Assembly (NCBI RefSeq): GCF_002874965.1
Contig: NZ_CP025624.1
Span: 1,674,001-1,738,000 of the forward strand
Direction of reading: 5' to 3'
Source: Pseudomonas sp. NC02
Lineage (GTDB): Bacteria; Pseudomonadota; Gammaproteobacteria; Pseudomonadales; Pseudomonadaceae
DNA: 64,000 nucleotides
Part shown: in pieces, positions 55,051 through 63,847 of the stretch
How positions within the stretch are numbered: position 1 is the stretch's first letter
How the letters are laid out: the number at the start of each line of letters is the position of its first letter
Program-made: the position numbers and the translations under genes
Notes under the pieces: generated by a model
Told to the model about the DNA's origin: nothing
What the model saw: only the letters and a program-made list of their open reading frames with translations
Database searches by the model: none

Positions 55051-56325
55051 TCAGAACTTGTACGTCACGCCCAGGCCGAAACCGTTGGCGCTGTTTTCGT
55101 ACTTGGCGCTGTAGGAACCCAGTGCGTTGGACTTGTTAACTTTTACCGGCTCTTCCTTCAGGTAGGAATAAGCCAGGTCAACAGTCATGTTATCCATCAC
55201 GGCATAACCCAGGCCCACACTGAAGATGGTCCGGTCGCCAGTAGGAATACGTGGGGAACGGTCAGTGTTGTTGGTTGGCGACTGGTCGAAAGTCAGGCCG
55301 GTACGCAGTACCACTTGCTTGGTGACCTGGTACGAAGTACCAAGGGCGTAGGCCCAGGTGTCGTGCCAGTTCTGAGGTTCAGTGATAGTGCCGATGACCG
55401 ACGGTGCGAGGAAGCCGTTGGCGCCCGTTACACCCTGGTTCTTGACAGTGATGTCTTTCAGGCGGCTCCAGCGGGTCCAGGTAGCACCGCCATAGAGTTT
55501 CCAGGCGTCAGTCAGGTCCTGGGTTACCGACAGGTCGTAAGACTCTGGCGTGTCGATGCTCAGCGAGGCGTCGTAGCGGCCACTGCCAATGGCACCGGCA
55601 GTCGGGGCAGGCGCTGTCACCTCGGTGTGGCCGTCAAGCTTGTAGCTGACCTTGGAGTGGTAGGTCAGGCCGACGCGCGTGGTATCGGTGGCCTGTACCA
55701 GTACGCCGACGTTGAAACCAATGGCGGTATCGTCGCCCTTGATCGTGACGTTGGTCGAAGGCACGGCAGGGTTCAGGGTCAGTTCGGACTCCAGCTTGCC
55801 GGAGATCCGGTTGATGGTAGGACCGAAACCGATGGAAACCCGGTCGTTGAATGCGTAGCTGACCGTTGGCTGCAGAGTGATTACAGATACTTTGCTGTAG
55901 CTGCCGAACCCGCTGCCCTGGAAGCCGCGTTCGTAATCAGTCACCAGGCCGAACGGTGCGTAAACACCAAAGCCGACAGCCCACTGATCGTTGAGTTTGT
56001 TGGTGTAGAAGCCGAACGGTACGCCGGTGAAGGGCACCATGTCGCCTTTGTTGGTGCCCCTGGAACGGCCGCCGGCATCTTTGATGTCGGTCGAGGCATC
56101 GATGGCTGCAACACCACCCGTGATTTGCTGGCCTTCAAGGCGAGCCATACCGGCAGGGTTGCCATAAACAGTGCTTGCGTTATCGGCAGATGAAGAACGT
56201 CCCGCAAAACCGGTACCCATCCCGGCAACGTCTTGTTCGTTGAGGGCGAAGCCGCTCGCGAACACGTGGGAGGATGCCATTGCAACGGCGAGGCTAAGTG
56301 TCGTCTTGAGCATTACTTTTTTCAT
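55051..56325 (-). CDS. OmpP1/FadL-family outer-membrane long-chain fatty acid transporter
   Basis: 424 residues. Signal peptide MKKVMLKTTLSLAVAMASSHVFA; hatch-domain start SGFALNEQDVAGMGTGFAGR with ASTVYGNPAGMARL; 14-strand barrel ending GLGVTYKF, an aromatic last residue. Moves hydrophobic compounds such as fatty acids across the outer membrane. GGAG lies about 8 bases before ATG 56325. Matches PA1288 by place. Confidence 0.93.
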   Translation of the reverse strand: MKKVMLKTTLSLAVAMASSHVFASGFALNEQDVAGMGTGFAGRSSSADNASTVYGNPAGMARLEGQQITGGVAAIDASTDIKDAGGRSRGTNKGDMVPFTGVPFGFYTNKLNDQWAVGFGVYAPFGLVTDYERGFQGSGFGSYSKVSVITLQPTVSYAFNDRVSIGFGPTINRISGKLESELTLNPAVPSTNVTIKGDDTAIGFNVGVLVQATDTTRVGLTYHSKVSYKLDGHTEVTAPAPTAGAIGSGRYDASLSIDTPESYDLSVTQDLTDAWKLYGGATWTRWSRLKDITVKNQGVTGANGFLAPSVIGTITEPQNWHDTWAYALGTSYQVTKQVVLRTGLTFDQSPTNNTDRSPRIPTGDRTIFSVGLGYAVMDNMTVDLAYSYLKEEPVKVNKSNALGSYSAKYENSANGFGLGVTYKF

Positions 56326-56471
56326 TATTAGAACTCCGTGGTGATCACCGCTGCGGAAAGTAACAATAAATTTATGTTTGCGCTATAGGCTCAAACACAG
56401 GAGATAGAGCGGTTTTGTAGGACAATCCGACCAAAATCAACGTTTTTAGCCGAATCTTGCAAATCGCCCGG

Positions 56472-56954
56472 TCAACAGGCGACGTGATTCATGGGTGAAA
56501 CACAGGTTTGCCAGGCCTGGGTGAAATCCCGGAGCCGGCCTTGAGGGTGAAATATTTCTTTCCAGATACGTGCCATCGCCAATACGTCGTCGGCCGGTGG
56601 CAGGTTTGGGCGGTGTTGTTCCACCAGCAGCCAGGCGATGGCGGTGGCGTAACGCAGGTTGACCGTCAGCTCAAGCTGCGGCCCGCTGAGGAAGGCATGC
56701 TGGCTGGCGAGTCCGCGTACCAGGCTGGCGCGCTCGGGGTCCAGCGCCAGATAGTTATCCCACAGCGCGCGATGGCGCGGCTCGGTGATGCTGTAGAGGC
56801 CATGGCCGCGGCGGTCGTGCAGGGCTGAGCCGAGCGCCGACTGGCTGGCGGCGATGCCCAGCAGCAGGGATTCAGCCGTCTGGTTATGGCGACCCAGGTA
56901 AAGCAGGGTGGGCCGGATCACATAACGACACAATTCGCTGGCGGCGATGCCCAT
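56472..56954 (-). CDS. phage-derived lysozyme-like-fold protein, probably inactive
   Basis: 160 residues, no signal peptide. LYLGRHNQTAESLLLGIAAS, GLYSITEPRHRALWDNYLAL and NLRYATAIAWLLVEQHRPNL followed by the ADDVLAMARIWKEIF end match a family I know from tailed phages, whose members read LLLGTAxxES and ALGxxQMEPATHxDIWxNYL. The phage glutamate (ES) is replaced by Gln38 (AASQS), so a glycan-cutting role is doubtful. It stands alone, with 517 bp of its flanks otherwise unremarkable. Confidence in the family is moderate, in inactivity lower. Confidence 0.6.
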   Translation of the reverse strand: MGIAASELCRYVIRPTLLYLGRHNQTAESLLLGIAASQSALGSALHDRRGHGLYSITEPRHRALWDNYLALDPERASLVRGLASQHAFLSGPQLELTVNLRYATAIAWLLVEQHRPNLPPADDVLAMARIWKEIFHPQGRLRDFTQAWQTCVSPMNHVAC

Positions 56955-57165
56955 AAATGCCTCAATCCATGAAATTAATCGGCGATACCTGAGCGAGGGC
57001 TTGGCAGCGGTGAATCGGATCTCAGGTCCGCCGGAAGCGGATCATGCCGCTTGAGTTGAAGTGTAGTGTCATATTTACGATGTAAAGGACTGTTTTTAAA
57101 ATATTTTCATCATTTAGTTATATCGTTTATATCAATTTAAACTTAGCGCGCCTGAATTTCAGGCA

Positions 57166-57197
57166 ATAAAAAACCCCGGGTTTTAACCGGGGTTTTT
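57166..57197. terminator. terminator after the 74-residue gene
   Basis: ACCCCGG (57173-57179) and CCGGGGT (57187-57193) around a GTTTTAA loop, with A- and T-runs on the two sides. Serves the minus-strand gene that ends at 57220. Confidence 0.85.
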
Positions 57198-57219
57198 GTG
57201 TTTCAGCGATTCGGGTCGA

Positions 57220-57444
57220 TCAGGCAACCAGTGCCTGGCGAGTACGATCGATCACGGCCTGCAGCGGTTCTGCGCTGGAGTATTGATCGGGGTACAGGCG
57301 TTCGCTGTGACGAGCGATGCCGTGTTCGTTGACCAGGGTAAAGCTGAAGCAGCCTTTGCGAGCGGCCATGATCAGGCAGTTCATTGGTGCAAAAGCGTTG
57401 GTGAGGGTGCGAATGGCATCCTGAGTGTGGATTTGAGTGGACAT
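57220..57444 (-). CDS. 74-residue conserved hypothetical protein
   Basis: MSTQIHTQDAIRTLTNAFAP at the start, PMNCLIMAARKGCFSFTLVN in the middle with two cysteines, and a helical end (AEPLQAVIDRTRQALVA). Soluble, compact alpha/beta. Good codon use, a ribosome site (AGGAA) and a strong terminator make it a real gene, though I cannot name its family. Confidence 0.7.
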   Translation of the reverse strand: MSTQIHTQDAIRTLTNAFAPMNCLIMAARKGCFSFTLVNEHGIARHSERLYPDQYSSAEPLQAVIDRTRQALVA

Positions 57445-58290
57445 ATTATTGGTGTTCCTACAAATGACACGGTTAAGAACCGTGCAACGTTAAAACGTTC
57501 CAGTGACGTTGATCACCATTGATCGAACGAAGAACCCGACTGGAACAAAGCAGCCAGTTTGAAGCGCTATTAAGTTGGCGCGCTTGGGCTGGCAGGTAGG
57601 TACTTAGGAGGGCAGGCAACACAACAGGGGCAAAGGTTCTGGGCCCGGGGTGAAGATCCTGATCAATTTGCAGGTTGGTTCTTTCAGAGTATGGAAACTT
57701 CGCGACACCCTTTGCATTGTTCAAAGGCCGTGTCGTCGCAAGTGATACCTGGAAACCATCGAGGTGGTCGATCCCTTTTTGTCGGCGGTGCCGTGAGGGA
57801 GTTGTTCGACCAGAATTGACTTTCAGCTTGGTACTAACGCCGCGGATAGTAACGGATTGAAACGATGAAAGGAAGTGTGCTAGGCAAAAAACTTTTCGTG
57901 CCCTGGGCCTGCGGTAACATTCCTCAGCCGCTGTCTGAGCAAAAAACCCGGTTGATATAACCGGCAAGTGGGTAGTTGTGCACATTGGTGGCGCCCTGTG
58001 TAACTGAACTGACATACGCCCCGCAAAGCGCCCGGGTGCCTGCAACTAAAATTTAAGTCAATGAAAAATCGAGCTTTTTTTTATTGGTGAAAAAATCGTC
58101 AGTTTGACTGCGGCCCCCGTTCCATGGGCCTTTGCGGGACTTACAGAACGGTTGTCCACTGAGTTATCCACAGCTTCTGTGGATTGTCCCAAGCGCTTGC
58201 TCTAGAACGGGCGTGCAGGCTTTTTTCAGCTTTACCTGTACGAAAAAAAGAGTAGAGTGGCGCGCCTTCCGTTCTGTCCCACAGTGCTTT
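57445..58290. other. 846-bp intergenic region
   Basis: Between the divergent 74-residue gene and the Sel1 gene. It holds a frame of 190 codons on the minus strand (57473-58045) that has no coding character. At 58152-58186 lie a perfect DnaA box TTATCCACA (58164-58172) and a small inverted repeat ATCCACAG/CTGTGGAT. The part 57900-58100 is AT-rich with a run of eight T residues near 58075. Long enough for an sRNA gene, but none could be recognised. Confidence 0.5.
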
Positions 58291-58614
58291 ATGAAGTTTC
58301 GCTCAGTATCACCTTCTGTTACCGACAGCCCTCAGGTTGTTACCGCACCCAAGCGTTTTTCCCTGAAAGTTGCCTTGTGGTTGCTCGACAGCCCGCGCCT
58401 GGGCCACAGCCCCAACGTCAAACATTTTGCAGGGCATTTGCTCAAGCAACCGGCTCGTGCTGGCGTGGTGGTGGCGCAAAGCCGTCTGGGCCAGTTGATG
58501 TGCCGCGAGTGCGGCAATGCCCGCGACCGCCGTATCGGCCACGAACTGCTGCGCCAGGCCGCCCGCGCCGGTGACCGCATCGCCCAGCGTGAACTGGGCC
58601 AGATCGAAGACTGA
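58291..58614 (+). CDS. Sel1-repeat protein
   Basis: 107 residues from ATG 58291, with no clear ribosome site. Basic N-terminal 45 residues, then two tetratricopeptide-like Sel1 units of the form ARAGVVVAQSRLGQLMC and AARAGDRIAQRELGQ. No signal peptide. Likely a small adaptor that binds another protein; partner unknown. Confidence 0.72.
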   Translation: MKFRSVSPSVTDSPQVVTAPKRFSLKVALWLLDSPRLGHSPNVKHFAGHLLKQPARAGVVVAQSRLGQLMCRECGNARDRRIGHELLRQAARAGDRIAQRELGQIED

Positions 58615-58675
58615 GCTGTCCTCAATGCGCTGGCTTGGTTAACCTTCTTCTTTTCGGGTGACGGCAGGAATCGCT

Positions 58676-60154
58676 ATGGCTTTTGACTGGACCAGTGTTG
58701 TGCTGGGTCTCGCCGCTGCTGGGTTGCCGCTGTTGGGGCTGTGCTGGCAGATTCAGCGCCGACTGAGCGCGCGAATGGCCGGCTGGGAATTGCTCGAAGA
58801 GCGCCTGGCCACCGCACAACTGGCCCAGGAAGGGCTCGCCGCGCAGTTGGACGCCAGCCGTGACGAAATCAGCGACCTGAGCCAGGCCAACGCTGCCAAA
58901 CAGGCTGATCTGGCCGCCGTGCGCCGGGAAGTCGAACTGCTGCAGATCGACCGTGACAACGCCCGCGACGCCGCCCACGCCTGGAACCTCGACCGTTCCG
59001 CCAAGGAAACCGAACTACGCCGCCTGGATGCCTTGTCCGCGTCCCTGCGCGCCGAATTGCGCGAGCAACAGGAAAGCCATCAGCAACGCCTCAGTGACCT
59101 GCAAGGTTCCCGTGATGAGCTGCGCGCGCAGTTCGCTGAACTCGCCGGGAAGATCTTCGACGAGCGCGAGCAACGCTTCGCCGAAACCAGCCAGCAGCGC
59201 CTCGGCCAATTGCTCGACCCGCTCAAGGAGCGCATCCAGTCGTTCGAAAAGCGCGTCGAAGAAAGCTACCAGAGCGAAGCCCGCGAGCGGTTCTCCCTGG
59301 CCAAGGAGCTGGAGCGCCTGCAACAGCTGAACCTGCGCCTGTCCGATGAAGCCACCAACCTGACCCGCGCCCTCAAGGGCCAGAAAACCCAGGGCAACTG
59401 GGGCGAGTTGATCCTGGAGCGGGTGCTGGAACATGCCGGTCTGGAAAAGGGCCGCGAGTACCAGACCCAGGTCAACCTCAAGGGCCCGGACGGCGAACGC
59501 TTCCAGCCCGACGTGTTGATCATGCTGCCGGGGGACAAGCAGGTAGTGGTGGACTCCAAGGTCAGCCTGACCGCCTATCAACAGTACGTCGCCGAGGACG
59601 ACCAGGCGATCGGCCAGGCAGCCCTCAAGCAGCACGTACTGTCCTTGCGCAACCACGTCAAAGGCCTGGCCGGCAAGGACTACAAACGTCTGGAAGGCCT
59701 GCACAGCCTGGATTTCGTGCTGCTGTTCGTGCCCATTGAAGCCGCATTTTCGGCGGCGCTTCAAGCCGAGCCGAACCTGTTCCAGGAAGCCTTCGACCGC
59801 AACATCGTGATTGTCAGCCCGACCACGTTGTTGGCCACCTTGCGGGTGATCGACAGCCTGTGGAAACAGGAACGGCAAAGCCAGAACGCCCGGGAAATTG
59901 CCGAGCGCGCCGGTTGGCTGTACGACAAGTTCGTGCTGTTTATCCAGGACCTGGACGAGGTAGGCAACCGCCTGCAGCAGCTGGATAAAGCCTACAGTGC
60001 AGCGCGCAACAAGCTGACCGACGGACGCGGAAACCTGGTGAGCCGTACCGAGCAACTGAAGCTGCTCGGCGCCCGCGCCAGCAAAAGCCTGCCGGCCGAC
60101 TTGCTGGAACGGGCGATGACCGATGAAGACGGCGTGGCGCAGTTGCCAGAATAG
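58676..60154 (+). CDS. rmuC: DNA recombination protein RmuC
   Basis: 492 residues from ATG 58676 (AGGA upstream). N-terminal membrane helix (SVVLGLAAAGLPLLGLCWQI), long coiled coil (about 35-200), then RmuC domain with TQGNWGELILERVLEHAGLE, PDVLIMLPGDKQVVVDSKVS and IVIVSPTTLLATLRVIDSLW. The VDSK-type core is nuclease-like. RmuC limits rearrangement of short inverted repeats in E. coli. Confidence 0.94.
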   Translation: MAFDWTSVVLGLAAAGLPLLGLCWQIQRRLSARMAGWELLEERLATAQLAQEGLAAQLDASRDEISDLSQANAAKQADLAAVRREVELLQIDRDNARDAAHAWNLDRSAKETELRRLDALSASLRAELREQQESHQQRLSDLQGSRDELRAQFAELAGKIFDEREQRFAETSQQRLGQLLDPLKERIQSFEKRVEESYQSEARERFSLAKELERLQQLNLRLSDEATNLTRALKGQKTQGNWGELILERVLEHAGLEKGREYQTQVNLKGPDGERFQPDVLIMLPGDKQVVVDSKVSLTAYQQYVAEDDQAIGQAALKQHVLSLRNHVKGLAGKDYKRLEGLHSLDFVLLFVPIEAAFSAALQAEPNLFQEAFDRNIVIVSPTTLLATLRVIDSLWKQERQSQNAREIAERAGWLYDKFVLFIQDLDEVGNRLQQLDKAYSAARNKLTDGRGNLVSRTEQLKLLGARASKSLPADLLERAMTDEDGVAQLPE

Positions 60155-60165
60155 TCACCGGTCTC

Positions 60166-60252
60166 TGTGGGAGCTGGCTTGCCTGCGATGCAGACACCTC
60201 GTTCCTCCAGATACACCGAGGCGATGCCATCGCAGGCAAGCCAGCTCCCACA
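60166..60252. repeat. REPIN (GGGAGCTGGC class)
   Basis: TGTGGGAGCTGGCTTGCCTG and GCAGGCAAGCCAGCTCCCAC mirror each other across about 45 bp between convergent rmuC and the kinase gene, ending 4 bp before the kinase stop. Confidence 0.92.
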
Positions 60253-60256
60253 TGGG

Positions 60257-63200
60257 CTAAAGCGGCAGGTGCCGGCTCAACAAGGCCCGCAACGCCGCCG
60301 GCTTCACCGGCTTGGCCAGGTAATCCAACCCTGCCGCATGCACCTGGGCCACCATCTCCGGCCGCCCGTCGGCACTGATCACCACACCCGGAATCGGCTC
60401 TGCCAGTTGTGCCCGCAGCCAGCCCATCAACTCGGTGCCGGTCTCGCCGTGGTCGAGGTGGTAATCCACCAGGGCCAGTTGCGGCCGCACACCCTCGGCC
60501 AGCAACGCGGCACATTGCGCCTGGTCGCGGGCGGTCCAGACTTCACAGCCCCAGCGCGTGAGCAAACTGCGCATGCCGATCAGGATGCTTTCTTCGTTAT
60601 CCACACACAGCACCTGTGCACCGCTCAACGGCTGGCCGCTTTCCTGCGCCGGCTTGGCAGGCGCGCTGACCTGAGTGCGCGCCAACGGCACACGCACGCT
60701 GAACACGCTGCCTTTGCCCGGCCATGAACGCACGCTCAAGCGGTGCCCGAGCACGCGGCACAGGCCATCGGCAATCGCCAGGCCCAGTCCCAGGCCTTTC
60801 TCGGCACGGGTCTGGTGACTGTCCAGGCGTTTGAATTCCTCGAAGATGACTTTTTGCTTGTCCTGGGGAATCCCGGGACCACGGTCCCATACTTCCAGGC
60901 ACAACTCGCCGCGACGGCGCCGCGCACCCAATAGCACCGGCCCGTCGGCGTACCGGAATGCGTTGGTGAGGAAATTCTGCAACACCCGCCGCAGCAACTT
61001 GATGTCGCTGTCGACCCGCAAACGGCTGCCCCGCAGGCGGAAGCGCAAACCCTGCTCCTGAGCCAGAGCCTTGAACTCGGCGCCTAGCGTATCGAACAGT
61101 TCATTGAGCACGAAGGGCTGGCGCTGCGGATTGATCTTGCCGTTTTCCAGGCGCGAAATATCCAGCAGGTCGCTGATCAGGTCTTCCGCCGAACGCAACG
61201 AGCTGTCCAGATGCTGCACCAACTGCCGGGCATCCGGCGACATGCCGTCGTTCTGGTGGGAGAGGGCGGCAGAGAACAGCCTTGCGGCGTTCAACGGTTG
61301 CATCAAGTCGTGACTGACCGCTGCGAGGAACCGGGTTTTCGACTGGCTGGCGGTCTCGGCCACGCCCTTGGCATCGGTCAGCGCGACGTTGAGTTGCGAC
61401 AGTTCGTGGGTTCGCTCGGTCACCCGCTGTTCCAGGCCTTCATTGGCCTCGGTCAACGCCTGCTCGGCTTCGCGGAACGCGGTGATGTCGGTGAAGCTCA
61501 TCACAAACCCGCCACCCGGCATCGGGTTGCCGATCAGCTCGATCACCCGGCCATTGGGAAACAGCCGCTCGGAGGTATGCGCACGGCCCTGGCGCATCCA
61601 GTGCAGGCGGCGCGCCACGTGTACTTCCGCCTCGCCCGGGCCGCACAGCCCGCGCTCGGCGTTGTAGCGAATGATGTCGGCAATCGGCCGGCCCACGCTG
61701 ATCAGGCCCTCGGGGTAATTGAACAGCTCCAGGTACCGCCGGTTCCACGCCACCAGCCGCAGGGACTGGTCGACCACGCTGATGCCCTGGGTGATGTTTT
61801 CGATGGCGCCTTGCAGCAGTGCCCGGTTGAACTGCAGTACTTCCGACGCTTCGTCGGCGATGCGAACTACGTCCTCCAACTGCATTTCCCGGCCTTCAAT
61901 GGCGGCTTTCACCACCGCCCGGGTCGACGACGCACCGAGCACGCCGGCCAACAGGCGTTCGGTGTGGGCAATCCAGTCATTGTCGGCGTTCTGGTTGGGG
62001 TTAAACCCTTTGCCTTGGCGATAGGCGAAGCGCACAAAACTCTGGTGAGCCCGTTCTTCACCGACAAACCGCGCTGCGAGGCTGAGCAAATCATTGATCT
62101 GCACCGAAAGCATTGAGCGGGCGCTGGCCCGCTGGCTGATTTCCTGGCCAATAAAACGCCCGGCCTGCCAATGCTCCGACACCCGCGTGCGGGACAGCAT
62201 CGAGACCCACACGAACAACGTGAAGTTACCCGCCAGGGAAAATACGGTGCCCAGCGTCAGAGAAGTTACAGACAAGCCCAGCGGGTGCGAATGCAGCCAC
62301 GTCATGCCCGGGAAAAGGCTGAACGACCAGCCCAGACTTTTCGCGGTGACCGGCAGGACCAAGGTGTAGAACCACAGGAACGTACCCGCCGCCAATCCGG
62401 CAAACACGCCGCGCCGGTTGGCCTGTTTCCAGTACAGCGCACCCAGCATCGCCGGTGCCAGCTGGGTCACGGCGGCGAACGCAATCTGGCCAATGGTTGC
62501 AAGGCTGGCGGAGGACCCCAGCAGCCGGTAACTGACGTAAGCCAGCAGCAGGATGATGACAATGCTCACCCGGCGTACCGACAGCATCCAGTGACGGAAC
62601 ACTTCGAACGGCCGCTCGGCACTGGAACGGCGCAGCAGCCAGGGCAGCAGCATGTCGTTGGAGACCATGGTCGACAGGGCGATGCTTGCGACGATCACCA
62701 TGCCCGTAGCCGCCGAGGCGCCGCCGATAAACGCCAGCACGGCGAGCGCCGGATGGGCTTCGGCCAACGGCAGGCTGATCACGTAGGAATCCGGCAATAC
62801 CGAACCCGGCAGCAGCATCTTCCCGCCGAGGGCAATCGGGATCACAAACAGGGCGGCCAGGATCAGATAGGCCGGGAACACCCACTTGGCCAGCCGCAGG
62901 TCCTGGGGGTCGATATTTTCCACCACGGTGACATGGAACTGCCGGGGCAGGCAGATGATCGCCATCATCGCGACGCCGGTCTGCACCACCATCGAGGGCC
63001 AGTTGACGGTCTCTTTCCAGTATTCCTCCAGCCGTGGCGCGAGCATCGCCTGGCTGAACAAATCGTCGAAACCGTCGTACAGGCCGTAGGTCACAAACGC
63101 ACCGACGGCGAGAAACGCGAACAGCTTGACCAACGATTCAAAGGCAATCGCCAGCACCATGCCGCGGTGGTGTTCCGTGGCGTCCAGGTTGCGGGTACCG

Positions 63201-63727
63201 AACACAATGGTGAACAACGCCAATACCAGCGACACGATCAGCGCCGTGTCCTGGGAGCGGGTGCCGGTGGTGTCGGCGCTGGCGCCGATCAGCAGGTTCA
63301 CCCCCAGCACGATGCCTTTGAGTTGCAAGGCAATATAAGGCAGGACGCCCACCAGGCAGATCAGCGCCACCACCACCGCGAGGGATTGGGATTTGCCGTA
63401 CCGGGCGGCGATAAAGTCGGCGATGGAGGTGATGTTTTCCTGTTTGCTGATCAGCACCATCTTCTGCAGGACCCACGGCGCGAGCACCAACAGCAGCACC
63501 GGTCCCAGGTAGATCGGTAAAAACGCCCACAACTGTTCGGCCGCCTGGCCTACGGCACCAAAGAATGTCCAGCTGGTGCAATACACCGCCAGCGACAGGC
63601 TATACACCCAGGCACGCATCCGCGGCGGCAGCGGCGCATGGCGACGGTCACCGTAAAAGGCGATGGCAAACATAATGGCCATATAGGCCAGGGCAACGGC
63701 GGCGATCAGCCCGCTGGACAGCGTCAT
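60257..63727 (-). CDS. mxtR: transporter-linked hybrid sensor kinase (MxtR/CrbS type)
   Basis: 1156 residues from ATG 63727 (GGAG six bases upstream; the ATG at 63742 has none). Order: about 13 SSS-type helices (1-500), PAS region (about 610-740; ENITQGISVVDQSLRLVAWN), HisKA with phospho-acceptor His near 806 (AAVSHDLMQPLNAARL), HATPase (NFLTNAFRYADGP, GLGLGLAIADG), and C-terminal receiver with Asp near 1088 (ALVDYHLDHGETG). The same layout is MxtR (PA3271) and CrbS, which with ErdR/CrbR switch on acetate use. The partner regulator is not in the window. Confidence 0.85.
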   Translation of the reverse strand: MTLSSGLIAAVALAYMAIMFAIAFYGDRRHAPLPPRMRAWVYSLSLAVYCTSWTFFGAVGQAAEQLWAFLPIYLGPVLLLVLAPWVLQKMVLISKQENITSIADFIAARYGKSQSLAVVVALICLVGVLPYIALQLKGIVLGVNLLIGASADTTGTRSQDTALIVSLVLALFTIVFGTRNLDATEHHRGMVLAIAFESLVKLFAFLAVGAFVTYGLYDGFDDLFSQAMLAPRLEEYWKETVNWPSMVVQTGVAMMAIICLPRQFHVTVVENIDPQDLRLAKWVFPAYLILAALFVIPIALGGKMLLPGSVLPDSYVISLPLAEAHPALAVLAFIGGASAATGMVIVASIALSTMVSNDMLLPWLLRRSSAERPFEVFRHWMLSVRRVSIVIILLLAYVSYRLLGSSASLATIGQIAFAAVTQLAPAMLGALYWKQANRRGVFAGLAAGTFLWFYTLVLPVTAKSLGWSFSLFPGMTWLHSHPLGLSVTSLTLGTVFSLAGNFTLFVWVSMLSRTRVSEHWQAGRFIGQEISQRASARSMLSVQINDLLSLAARFVGEERAHQSFVRFAYRQGKGFNPNQNADNDWIAHTERLLAGVLGASSTRAVVKAAIEGREMQLEDVVRIADEASEVLQFNRALLQGAIENITQGISVVDQSLRLVAWNRRYLELFNYPEGLISVGRPIADIIRYNAERGLCGPGEAEVHVARRLHWMRQGRAHTSERLFPNGRVIELIGNPMPGGGFVMSFTDITAFREAEQALTEANEGLEQRVTERTHELSQLNVALTDAKGVAETASQSKTRFLAAVSHDLMQPLNAARLFSAALSHQNDGMSPDARQLVQHLDSSLRSAEDLISDLLDISRLENGKINPQRQPFVLNELFDTLGAEFKALAQEQGLRFRLRGSRLRVDSDIKLLRRVLQNFLTNAFRYADGPVLLGARRRRGELCLEVWDRGPGIPQDKQKVIFEEFKRLDSHQTRAEKGLGLGLAIADGLCRVLGHRLSVRSWPGKGSVFSVRVPLARTQVSAPAKPAQESGQPLSGAQVLCVDNEESILIGMRSLLTRWGCEVWTARDQAQCAALLAEGVRPQLALVDYHLDHGETGTELMGWLRAQLAEPIPGVVISADGRPEMVAQVHAAGLDYLAKPVKPAALRALLSRHLPL

Positions 63728-63847
63728 GAGAACTCCAGACATAAGAACGCCCGGGCATTCCCGGCCCGGGCGAACAGTCTCGCATGATGCTTGGCGTTAG
63801 TCAGTGTCGACCAAGGTCGGAGCGTGGTGTGATGTCGCAGCGTTGGT

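Noticed and set aside
57473..58045. 190-codon minus-strand frame
   Set aside because: Atypical composition, no ribosome site, no domain; probably chance in a non-coding interval.
58164..58172. Replication origin
   Set aside because: A few DnaA-like boxes only; no dnaA, dnaN or AT-rich unwinding array nearby.
62171..63520. 449-codon open frame on the plus strand
   Set aside because: Fully antisense to the MxtR-type kinase; Arg/Gln/His-rich shadow translation.
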